64,000 bases of DNA, taken from assembly GCA_949825045.1 (NCBI GenBank), contig OX463810.1:33490201-33554200 (forward strand). Reading direction: 5' to 3'. This document shows positions 32,526 through 41,390 of the stretch, one piece after another; position 1 is the first letter of the stretch; every line of letters starts with the position of its first letter. The DNA is from Argyresthia goedartella (taxonomy: Eukaryota > Arthropoda > Insecta > Lepidoptera > Argyresthiidae). The notes below the pieces were generated by a model that saw only the letters and a program-made list of their open reading frames with translations, had not been told where the DNA came from and searched no databases. The translations under genes were made by a program, and so were the position numbers.

Positions 32526-35282
32526 TTACAATGTTGGGTCATTTATATTTTCATTTATAGTGTAGTATGTCTTATTAATAAGTAACTTTCTCAGTTCCCT
32601 CTTAAATTGTATCAAATTATCTATATTACGGATACTCTCTGGTAGCTTGTTATAGATTATTGGTATCATGCCATAAATATTATTTTTAAACAGAGCTGTC
32701 TTATATTGAGGCATACATATTCTAGATTTGTGACGTTTACTTGTGAAATTGGTAAAAAGATTCGAATTAGTTTTGACAAAGGTAGCAAGCTCGTAAATAT
32801 ATAGTGAAGGGAACGTTAGAATATTTAGCCTTTTAAAGTGAGGCTTACAGCTGTCTCTGCGATGAAAGCCAGATATAGACCTAATACACTTTTTTGTGCT
32901 ATAAGCACATTTTCTTTGCCTGTCCCGTTCCCCCAAAAAATTATACCAAATCGTAATGTGGAGTCTACATATCCATTGTATGCTAATAAAACTGTATCTG
33001 TACATACTGTTTTTGACAGTTTATACAATGCATACGAAAATTTACTAAGCTTTTTACATGTGTTCTTGATATGTGTTTTTCATTTTAAATTGTTATCAAT
33101 ATATAATCCTAAAAATTTTGTTACCTTTGTTTGCTCAACTTTTTTGTCAATGTGATTAATGTCCATATTATCAACTAATGTATTTTGGTTTGTTTGGAAG
33201 TTCATTATTTTTGTTTTATCAATGTTTATTACTAGATTGTTATTGTCAAGCCATTTAATTATTTCATGAAGGGTATTATTGATTTCATTCTCAAAGTCAT
33301 TTGTATCATCGCAAGAAATAATTACTGTGCTGTCATCCGCAAATAGCATCATAGGATGATGTACCACTTTCGGTAAGTCATTAATGTAGGTCAGGAACAA
33401 TAATGGCCCCATGACACTACCTTGAGGTACACCGCGCTTTAACTCTCTTGGGTTAGATACATAAGTCTGTTCAGTTTTTGAATTTAAACATATTTTATTT
33501 ATTTGTGTAACCTGTTGTCTTTTCTCCAGGTACGATTTTACGAGATCTATCGCATTGCCTCTTACCCCGTATCTATTTAGTTTACTTAAAAGAATATCGT
33601 GGTCAACAAAGTCAAATGCTTTACTCATGTCCATAAAAATTGTCACCACGGGAATCCGTTTATCTACATTTGTTAATATTGGGGTAAGAAAATCATAAAT
33701 TGCCATGTTTATTGTTTTGTTTTGCCTAAACCCTTTTTTTTGCGGCGCAAACAGATTATTTTGTTTCAAAATATGTATAAATACTTCGATATATTACCTT
33801 TTCAAATATTTTTCCGATAAATGGTATGAGTGCAACAGGTCTGTTGTTATTCTAATCTAGTTTATCTTGTTTTTTAAACAGTGGTTTTACTACTCCGATT
33901 TTCAATTCTTCCGGAAATTTACCGTGTTCCATACATTTGTTGATTATATGGCAAATAATAGGGGATATTATAATGACCACGTATTTTAAAACCTTAGTGT
34001 TAATCTCGTCGTAACCTGCACTATTTGTATTTTTTAATTATTTAATTGTTAGGGAAATGTCAAAAGGTGTCACTGGATTCAAAAATATAGATTTACAATT
34101 ATTCGTTACATTATTATTTATATTATTAGAATTATCATGTGTCAAATTATTATTATTATTATTTGTGAGGTCAATGAAAATTTTTTTAAATAATTCTGCG
34201 ATGTCCATTGGGTCAGTTATTATTATACCTCCTTTTTAAATTTTATCAATGTATTCTTTTGGTGTGTTATTTTGCGTCCTTTTTATAATATTCCAAGATT
34301 CTTTGCATTTATTTTCAGCGGTATTTATTCTGTAGTTATTTTGTGACTTTTGTGTGAGTTTAATTATACTTTTTAATCGCTTCGCATATGTTTTAAACTT
34401 CTGTTTATTTTCTTCTCTACGGGACCTTCTATATTGCCACAGTAATTCTCGTTTTCTCTTACAGCATATTCGAATTCCCTTTGATATCCATTTTTGTTTG
34501 CGTAATAAAGAGAATTTTACTTTTATAACTGGGAAGCATAGTTTATAGAGCAAGATAAACATATCAAAGAACCTCGTAAATGCATGTTGCGGATTATCTG
34601 ACTCATACACTTCGTTAAAAGACAGAGAATTTAAATGTTCCGCAAACTTTGTCATGTTTTCCTGGCAGTAGTCACGCTTTTTGATGTACCAATATTTTAG
34701 TGTATAACTTTTTTTCACGGGACATTTTAAAATTTGCGCTGAGTGGTCTGATAAAGCAAATTCTATAACCTCACTTGCACATCCTCGTATATTGTGGGCA
34801 ATATTATCAAGACAGGTTGAGCTCGCGGGTCGTGTCGGTTCTCTGATTTCTATTTTTAAGTTATAGCTTATAATTAGATGTTCGAAGCGTATACTATTCT
34901 TAGTTTTAATAAGCAAATCGTTATTGAAATCTCCGCAAAGTATTAGTTTAAAATCCCTAGCGTACAAGAAATCATGAAGAATGTCATCGAGTGCACAAAA
35001 GAAGATTTCAAATGCCTTATTATTATATAAAGGCACTCTATAGATGCATATGACAAGAATTTTATGTTCAGATATTTCGATACCACTGCATTCAAGTACA
35101 TTCGGCACGTTAAATTTCTTCAATTCTGATAATTCTTTAAAATCATGGATGTCTTTTAGCAGTACGCATGATCCACCATTACGTTGATTTCTACTAAAGC
35201 ATGAAGCTAGTTTGAAGTTGGGGATGGTTAGTTGATTCCAGTCACTTTCTATCATGTTATGCTCTGTTACACATATAACGTC
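32526..35282 (-). pseudogene. LINE ORF2, main part (endonuclease and RT)
   Basis: From 35282 down are an endonuclease (VDVICVTEHN, LILCGDFNNDLL, ALSDHSAQIL) to about 34700, a long linker, and a stop near 34236. RT follows with several stops: KNTNSAGYDEI near 34020, FMDMSKAFDFVDHD near 33610, GVPQGSVMGP near 33420, MLFADDSTVI near 33340 and KVTKFLGLYID near 33110. A thumb and C-terminal tail end at 32526, with a shift near 32880. Its first residues (QNINGLISKSDELM...) lie at 52020-51938. Inactive through stops and through the Polinton-B insertion. Confidence 0.85.
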
Positions 35283-35288
35283 AACATC
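35283..35288. repeat. Target-site duplication of Polinton-B, left
   Basis: AACATC, identical to 51932-51937. Six bases is the duplication length characteristic of Polintons. Confidence 0.9.
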
Positions 35289-35512
35289 AGTAGGTAGATA
35301 ATGACAGTTTAAATTCACTTCACGATCGTTCGGGCCTACGGGCTCGACAGATGGATCGAAAAACCTATCGACAGATGGATCGAAAAACCTATTGACAGTT
35401 CAAATTCATTTCACGATCGTTCGGGCCTACGGGCTCGACAGATGGATCGAAAACCTATCGACAGATGGATCGAAAAACCTATTGACAGTTCAAATTCATT
35501 TCACGACGTAGA
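35289..35512 (+). repeat. Left terminal inverted repeat of Polinton-B
   Basis: About 224 bp. After a unique 22-bp tip it has two units of about 91 bp (from 35311 and 35402). Each unit has ACGATCGTTCGGGCCTACGG followed by two copies of a 24-bp CGACAGATGGATCGAAAAAC element. Confidence 0.9.
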
Positions 35513-35614
35513 GCCTAAGTTCGGGGTCGGATGATTCTTGATCCAGAACCAGGCTGCTACACAATATAATGTTATTAATATTCGAAATATTTGTAGTCTT
35601 ATGCAGATTTCCAA

Positions 35615-36322
35615 GTGAATCATACCGATTTCAATATGAAATTTTTAAAACAAAAAAGTACATTACACTTAGATAAATTATGTACTTCTGATTCAACTAA
35701 AATACTTCGCCATGGTAACCTGTTACCAAATTCCATACGATGTCTGATATGCGGGCCGTCAAACTGCGGGAAAACGAATCTGATGGTCGGTCTTCTATTA
35801 CATGAAAACGGGCTCCACTTCCAGAATATTTACGTTTATTCAAAAACCTTACATCAACCAAAATACGAATTTCTTGAGAAGGTCTTAAGTTTAGTTCCGA
35901 GTATATCGTTCTTTAAATTCCATGCTAATCAGCAAGTACTCAGCACGGAGGAAGCGCAATCAAACTCAGTAATTATATTTGATGATGTCTCATGTGAAAA
36001 TCAAAACAACATGCGTGATTATTTCGCAATGGGCAGACACAAAAATATTGATTGTTTTTATTTAAACCAGACTTATACTAAAATACCCAAACAACTTGTT
36101 AGAGACAATGCAAACCTACTTGTACTTTTTAAACAAGATGACATTAATTTACGACATATATATGATGAACATGTTAACACGGATATGACATGGAACGAAT
36201 TTCGAGAAATGTGTTCAAAAATATGGAACGATTCTTATAGCTACTTGGTCATAAACAAAGATTGTGAAAAAAATAAAGGGTGCTATCGTAAACAGTTTGA
36301 CACGTTCGTCGTTTTTACCTGA
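35615..36322 (+). CDS. DNA-packaging ATPase
   Basis: 235 residues. Walker A (GPSNCGKTN) is at residues 47-55, Walker B (VIIFDD) at 118-123, and an arginine/glutamine-rich C-terminal half has a QTYTKIP sensor-like segment. This is the FtsK/HerA-type ATPase found in Polintons, adintoviruses and related viruses, which drives genome packaging into the capsid. It is first in the + strand array, about 100 bp from the left repeat. The frame is open and the length typical. The next frame follows without a gap. Confidence 0.9.
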   Translation: MNHTDFNMKFLKQKSTLHLDKLCTSDSTKILRHGNLLPNSIRCLICGPSNCGKTNLMVGLLLHENGLHFQNIYVYSKTLHQPKYEFLEKVLSLVPSISFFKFHANQQVLSTEEAQSNSVIIFDDVSCENQNNMRDYFAMGRHKNIDCFYLNQTYTKIPKQLVRDNANLLVLFKQDDINLRHIYDEHVNTDMTWNEFREMCSKIWNDSYSYLVINKDCEKNKGCYRKQFDTFVVFT

Positions 36323-36406
36323 GTGAAAGTATATATAAATGCTGTTTTATTCGATAGCTTAGCACTTAGCTTAGAAGAGGACGAGCATACAAGATATTAT
36401 TTAGAT

Positions 36407-37381
36407 ATGGAAAATAACTTAAAGGAAATCGTAACTGCTGCCGAAGCAGTAAAGAAAAAGTTTAAAAAAATGCGTAACGTTGAATCAGAATATGAAAGAG
36501 CTATAGGAAACGTGTTCAAACCAGTTCTTAGCCCCCTTAATAAAATTACTGATGCTATGAGGCAAACAGAGAGCAAAGAAACAACATGTCCTATCAAAAA
36601 TGGAGAGACGAAATTTGAAAATGAAATCGACGATTCCATTGACCGGAGTGCAGCCGATGACACTTTACGAAATATAAGACGTTCTGATCAATTTATGACA
36701 CCTACTCATAGCTTAGATCGTGCAGCGGAAATGGAAGGCGAAGATTCTGACAACGACTTTAATGAAGGACAAGAATCTGATATATCTCAAAATTCGATTG
36801 AGTCTGACGCAAACACTCAGAACCAAAATTGTTCATCATGGTCGCTTACATCGGAGTATTTAAAGAATACTCCTTTTGGAGTAAGAGTCGAAAGAGGAAA
36901 ACTTTTGATGGGCTCAGCGAATGTAAATATCACCGATAAAACCATTACAATAGGAACATCTGATTACAATAAGACTCGAGGCTTGATGGAATTGCTAACC
37001 AAAAAATTACCAGACTTGGCAGATATAACAAAGGAAGACTTGGCAAATTACAAGTTAATGCTGTTGGAGACAAATGCACATAGGCGAGATTACGACTCAA
37101 ATAAACCAGTAAAAAGCAACAAAGGAATAAAATACTTAAACATTATTAAACCGCTATTTAATAAACATGACAATAGTGAAAGCAATCAGGTTCAAGGTTC
37201 AGGTTTACCTGTACTAAAAAAATGGAAGAAAAATATAGACTATGTCTACTGGGATGATCCAAATGAGCTAGTGGATAGGTTAAAACTACTTATAGCATCT
37301 CGTGACGCTGGAAACACTGGACTTGATAATGAAATAATATCCATCATAGAAGAACTCAAAGAAAGTGGTTTGCTTGGTTAG
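36407..37381 (+). CDS. Polinton coiled-coil protein, unknown function
   Basis: An open frame runs from 36323 but begins with GTG; the first in-frame ATG is at 36407, giving about 324 residues. The N-terminus (about 1-60) is a charged helix (EIVTAAEAVKKKFKKM). The middle is acidic and polar (repeated ESD/DND, probably disordered). The C-terminal 130 residues look folded, with the phrases TPFGVRVERGKLLMGSA, KKNIDYVYWDDPNELVDRL and NEIISIIEELKESGLL; the WDDPNELVDRL block is a hallmark I associate with proteins encoded next to Polinton ATPases. Perhaps a structural or scaffolding protein. Position right after the ATPase supports a role in virion assembly, an inference only. Confidence 0.75.
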   Translation: MENNLKEIVTAAEAVKKKFKKMRNVESEYERAIGNVFKPVLSPLNKITDAMRQTESKETTCPIKNGETKFENEIDDSIDRSAADDTLRNIRRSDQFMTPTHSLDRAAEMEGEDSDNDFNEGQESDISQNSIESDANTQNQNCSSWSLTSEYLKNTPFGVRVERGKLLMGSANVNITDKTITIGTSDYNKTRGLMELLTKKLPDLADITKEDLANYKLMLLETNAHRRDYDSNKPVKSNKGIKYLNIIKPLFNKHDNSESNQVQGSGLPVLKKWKKNIDYVYWDDPNELVDRLKLLIASRDAGNTGLDNEIISIIEELKESGLLG

Positions 37382-37462
37382 AATAAATAATCATACTTAA
37401 ATTATTTTGAGCACTTCATCTTCAACTCTCTACAAATAACTAGGGTAATCTACCTCAGTACT

Positions 37463-37819
37463 ATGAATATTGATAAATTCGGTCACCATGTTCATAAACG
37501 TTTACGTTTATCTGAATTGTTTGATTTTACTGACAATGCGTTGACCAAAAACGAAGAAGGACTTTTTGATCTTCAGTCGTCACGATTAAAAGGTTTAAAG
37601 GCACCACAAGAGTCAGACGACGCCGTAAACAAGGAGTACGTTGATATGAAGAGTAAAGATTTACGGGAAGATTGTCAATTTCTACTGAACGAAGCAATTA
37701 AAGATATACAAGGAGTGCTGAATAACTTTATAAAGGATGTTTATACGAGGAGTGAATTAGATAATATCATTAAATCGTTGAACAAAGATGAAGCAGCAGG
37801 TGGTAAACGAAATACATAA
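37463..37819 (+). CDS. Fibre-like small protein
   Basis: 118 residues. Residues 34-61 (LFDLQSSRLKGLKAPQES, then DDAVNKEYVD) resemble the repeat seen in phage tail fibres and other trimeric fibres, where a beta-turn 'P..DAVNK.YVD' unit precedes a coiled coil. Residues 62-110 here are predicted helical with heptad spacing (LREDCQFLLNEAIKDIQ). This suggests a short trimeric surface fibre or its stalk. It overlaps the next open frame by 32 nt. The assignment is by motif only. Confidence 0.6.
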   Translation: MNIDKFGHHVHKRLRLSELFDFTDNALTKNEEGLFDLQSSRLKGLKAPQESDDAVNKEYVDMKSKDLREDCQFLLNEAIKDIQGVLNNFIKDVYTRSELDNIIKSLNKDEAAGGKRNT

Positions 37820-39417
37820 AAATGCAAGAAAAAATTTTTCTCGTCGATCAGTGCTTCTCAAAGGAATTGATGATTTGTGGCAGGCAGATTTGATAGATGT
37901 TATTTCATTGAAAATTTATAATAAAGGTTATAAGTTTATTCTTGTCGTTATTGATTGCTTCTCAAAATATGCGTGGGCTGTACCTCTTAAAACTAAATCT
38001 AAACAAGAAATGTGTCAAGTCTTCGAAAGCATCTTGCAGAAAAGTAGAAGACAACCAAATAATCTACAAACAGATATGGGAACTGAATTCTACAACGATG
38101 AATTCAAAAGACTAATGAAAACCTACAAAATAAATCACTATTCTACATATTCAGTTAAAAAAGCATCCATAGTGGAAAGATTAATCAGAACATTAAAAGC
38201 ACATCTCTATAAGAATTTTTCTTTTAAAGGTAGTTACAAGTGGCTAGGTAAACCATTAGAAAGTGTAGTTCATTCTTACAATCATACAAAACATCGTGTT
38301 ACGCAAGAGGAGCCTGCAAAAGTAACAAAGTTAAATGCAAGCAAAGTATTAGACAATATCAAAAAGTTCCAGAGTAAAACTAATCACGTTAACCTCTGGA
38401 ATGTCCCTGTACAGCGAATCTCGTGGACCCTAACGCGTCCAAGGTTCTGGCGAAAATAAACTTTCAATCGACTTGCGTTAGGAATTTGATAAGTTTTTTA
38501 GGTTATTTTATTAGTTTCCTAACATGTTATGTTTCATAATAAAGTTTATGAAATTACCTATCTTGTGATGTATAGTACTCACATGTGATAATAAAATTGA
38601 TAAGGCTTTTCATTGATTATTTGCAGAATCCATTATTTGACACTGACACCTCTAATTATATTTCGTTCTTACGGGCCAAACACAAAACTTAACACTATTT
38701 TCCATTTTTCACATAACCACTATTAATTTCTCCAGCGATAAGATGTATTATTTTATAACAAAACACAGTAATTACTTCACAATAAATAAAAATTGACAAA
38801 CATAAAATGTAAGTCTGCGGCCGGTCGCCTGCCCAAAATGGCGACATGGCTTGGTATTTTATTTATTTTGATCTGATTTGGCTGTCTCAATGTCAGTTCC
38901 AATCATATCACACGGTTGCCAACTAAACTACTCATAATCTAAGACTACTTCCGGGAATATTCTGAAACTTGGTCAATATTCATAAAACGTCGAAGTTTGC
39001 AATACTTTCTATGCGCTTATGCAGCGCATAGGACGCTAGCTGCCCAAAAAAGTTATGCGCTTATGTAGCGCATAGGACGTCTGACGGGTTAAGAAACCTA
39101 AATTTTGTGTTGGCGATAACGTAAGAATAAGTAAATACAAAAGCTGTTTTAAAAAAGGCTATACGCCTAATTGGTCGACAGAAATATTTCTTATCAAGAA
39201 GGTAAACAACACGATTCCTGTTACTTATTTGATTGAAGATAGTCGTCGTCAACCGATTTTAGGAAGTTTTTATGATCAAGAACTCCAGAAGACCAAATAT
39301 CCTGATGTATATTTAATTGAAAAAGTCATAAGAAAAAAAGGGAATAAGTTGTTTGTAAAATGGTTAGGTTTAGATGAAACTCAAAATAGTTGGATCGATA
39401 AAAAGGCAATGGTATAA
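37788..39417 (+). pseudogene. INT: Polinton integrase with chromodomain, interrupted
   Basis: A retrovirus-like DDE integrase. The catalytic core begins in QADLIDV (D34), continues with TDMGTEF (D96) and ends with SIVERL (E130). An SH3-like segment follows and then a C-terminal chromodomain (DVYLIEKVIRKKGNKLFVKW, about 39302-39361), which may direct target choice by reading histone marks. The frame is interrupted at 38393-39088 by a TTAA-flanked insert, on whose far side the same frame resumes and ends at 39417. The ATG at 37788 lies within the preceding gene; no HHCC finger is seen. Interrupted, hence presumably inactive unless the insert is removed or spliced. Confidence 0.88.
38389..39092. 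mobile_element. piggyBac-type MITE in the integrase gene
   Basis: TTAA at 38389-38392 and 39089-39092 flank a 696-bp insert. Its ends are loosely inverted (CCTCTGGAATGTCC; right end GGACGTCTGACGGG). No transposase. Two copies of an ATGCGCTTATG.AGCGCATAGGACG hairpin lie at 39011-39082. Exact TTAA duplication and restoration of the interrupted frame support a piggyBac mechanism. Confidence 0.78.
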
Positions 39418-39443
39418 ACTATAACCTTAGTCTATTATCAGTA

Positions 39444-40175
39444 ATGCATGGCGGAGGTCTTATTAACAGTTTTATCAATAATTTACCGATCGAGCTACAT
39501 CTACCTGGCTATAATTATTGTGGTCCTGGAACAAAGCTGGTGAAGCGTCTAGCACGTGGAGATAAGGGCATCAATCTATTGGACAACGCATGTATGCATC
39601 ACGACATAGCGTATACGAAATTCTCTGATTTAGAAAACCGACATAAAGCTGATTTGGATTTACTGAATATGACAAAACAGAGACTACGATCAAAAGACGC
39701 TAAGCGTGGTGAAAAGATAGCTTCTTGGTTGGTTAATAAAGTCATGAAGACAAAACTTAAAACCGGGTCTGGGGTACGACGTTTTAAAGATATGGTATCT
39801 AAAATAAAAGGTCATCTTCAGAAATTAAAACCAAAAAATAGTAATAGTGCTATTAAAGTTGCTTATGCGGTCGCCAAAAAGTTAATTGATGTAGATACCA
39901 AACACAACATAAGGATACCACGAATTATTCCTCTCCCTAAAAGTGGAGGATTTCTTCCTTTAATACCTATCTTTGCTGGGTTGTCTGCTTTAGGAAGTCT
40001 TGCTGGAGGGGCAGCTGGAATAGCAAAAAGTGTTAATGATTATAAAGCTGCTCAAGAAAGTTTGCGAGAATCAAAACGTCACAATCAAAAGATGGAATCA
40101 ATTTCAGTGGGTCGAGGCTTATACATCAAACCTTACAAAAAAGGTAGTGGCTTGTTTATTAAATCAAAAAACTAA
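39444..40175 (+). CDS. Phospholipase-A2-like minor capsid protein
   Basis: 243 residues. N-terminal residues 20-60 hold a secretory-PLA2-type calcium loop (YNYCGPGT, 23-30) and the catalytic pair (DNACMHHDIAY, 47-57), arranged as in the VP1 unique region of parvoviruses. Residues 169-194 are a hydrophobic Gly/Ala-rich segment (FAGLSALGSLAGGAAG), probably membrane-active. The C-terminus repeats a GRGLYIKPY / GSGLFIK pattern similar to processing sites in adenovirus-like minor proteins. Proteins of this kind help particles leave the endosome; here that is an inference. Frame open; the protease gene follows closely. Enzymatic activity is unproven because only the loop and His-Asp pair can be seen. 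Confidence 0.75.
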   Translation: MHGGGLINSFINNLPIELHLPGYNYCGPGTKLVKRLARGDKGINLLDNACMHHDIAYTKFSDLENRHKADLDLLNMTKQRLRSKDAKRGEKIASWLVNKVMKTKLKTGSGVRRFKDMVSKIKGHLQKLKPKNSNSAIKVAYAVAKKLIDVDTKHNIRIPRIIPLPKSGGFLPLIPIFAGLSALGSLAGGAAGIAKSVNDYKAAQESLRESKRHNQKMESISVGRGLYIKPYKKGSGLFIKSKN

Positions 40176-40258
40176 TAAACAGGCTGCCTAAGCGTGCTCT
40201 GACCAATTTAGATATCATCGAATATGCTAGAGAAATACCATATTTTCGTGGAGTTTAC

Positions 40259-40549
40259 ATGAAAGATGCTTTACCACGAAAACCAAGAAGTATAGAATGT
40301 GGTATTATAAATTTAGACGATTCGCACAATGCCGGAACACACTGGGTAGCCTACATAAAACTGAAAGACTATTATGAATATTTTGACAGCTTTGGAAACT
40401 TGAAGCCGCCGGTAGAAGTTGTGAAATATCTCAATACTCCTAATTTGTATTACAATTATACTCGATATCAGACTTATGAAAGTGTGAACTGTGGACATTT
40501 ATGTTTAAAGTACTTGCAAGATTTTTGGAATAAACATATAAAGTATTGA
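40259..40549 (+). CDS. PRO: Adenain-type cysteine protease
   Basis: 96 residues from the first ATG. H28 (GTHWVAY), D43 (YFDSFGN), Q71 and C78 (VNCGHLCLKYL) form the catalytic arrangement of adenovirus-type (C5) and ULP-like proteases, which mature capsid proteins. The coding pattern continues upstream without ATG to about 40185 (NLDIIEYAREIPYFRGVYM is homologous-looking N-terminal sequence), so the original start has probably been lost or lies in a spliced or non-ATG context. The stop overlaps the following frame (TGATG). Confidence 0.82.
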   Translation: MKDALPRKPRSIECGIINLDDSHNAGTHWVAYIKLKDYYEYFDSFGNLKPPVEVVKYLNTPNLYYNYTRYQTYESVNCGHLCLKYLQDFWNKHIKY

Positions 40550-40578
40550 TGTTAGCGTTTATTTTCACCATTGTTAAA

Positions 40579-41250
40579 ATGTCATTCACCCTATCAATAA
40601 CAGGCAATACGTCGCTTTTAATTACGAATTATTCTCCTACATTACAACTAGAGGGAGAATATGAGTGCGCTCTGCTATACCTATCTACCTTTAATTCAAT
40701 TCCAAACGTTGATAGTACAAATAACAAGTTTTATTACGGTGAAAATGATGTTATTGAAATTCCTGAAGGAACATACGAATTGCAAGATATAAACGACTAC
40801 CTGAAAGGAAAATTGCAAGACATCAACTTTAATTTATCATGCAACAATAATACATTGAAAACGTACATTATCAGCAACAAAGCTATTCATTTTGAGAAAG
40901 AAAATAGTCTAGGAAATTTGTTAGGATTTGGTAATCAACCGCTTGAAGCTAATATATTACACGAATCACAATATCCTGTTAATATGCTTTCAACAACTGT
41001 GGTGAGAATAGAATGTGATATAGTGAGTGGATCATATATAAATGGCATATCAAGTCACATTATACATGAGTTTGCTCCTAACGTTCCACCAGGTTATAGG
41101 TTAATAGAAATACCAAAGAACGTTATTTATTTTCCCGTAAACCAAAATAACATAAGCACCATAACTGTAAGGATATTGGACATTAAGAATAATTTAATTA
41201 ATTTACGTGGTGAAGAAGTTCAACTGTATTTACACCTTAAGAAAAAATGA
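40579..41250 (+). CDS. Minor capsid (penton-like) protein
   Basis: The frame is open from 40546, but the ATG at 40579 (context AAAATGTCA) fits best, giving about 223 residues. It is rich in beta-strand-like alternating hydrophobic segments (FTLSITGNTSLLITNYSPTL; VVRIECDIVSGSYING), compatible with a single jelly-roll. The gene order, directly upstream of the major capsid gene, is that of the penton or minor capsid protein of Polintons. ATGA overlap with the next small gene. Confidence 0.75.
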   Translation: MSFTLSITGNTSLLITNYSPTLQLEGEYECALLYLSTFNSIPNVDSTNNKFYYGENDVIEIPEGTYELQDINDYLKGKLQDINFNLSCNNNTLKTYIISNKAIHFEKENSLGNLLGFGNQPLEANILHESQYPVNMLSTTVVRIECDIVSGSYINGISSHIIHEFAPNVPPGYRLIEIPKNVIYFPVNQNNISTITVRILDIKNNLINLRGEEVQLYLHLKKK

Positions 41251-41390
41251 TTGATTTTAATAAAAACTTATCACGACTACCAAAAACGATTAGTCACACT
41301 TCAATCTCTCACAAGGAAAGGACTTGGAAGAAGAAGAAACTAACTGCAAAAAATATAAAATTCCTTAAACAAATTGGACTTTTATCATGA
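41247..41390 (+). CDS. 47-aa basic protein between capsid genes
   Basis: ATG at 41247 overlaps the preceding stop (ATGA), and its own stop overlaps the ATG of the major capsid gene (ATGA at 41387-41390). The product is strongly basic (WKKKKLTAKNIKFLKQIG) with a helical C-terminus. The double overlap argues for a real, translationally coupled gene. It may be a small core or DNA-binding peptide (compare small basic adenovirus core proteins) or a capsid cement protein; neither is shown. Confidence 0.65.
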   Translation: MIDFNKNLSRLPKTISHTSISHKERTWKKKKLTAKNIKFLKQIGLLS

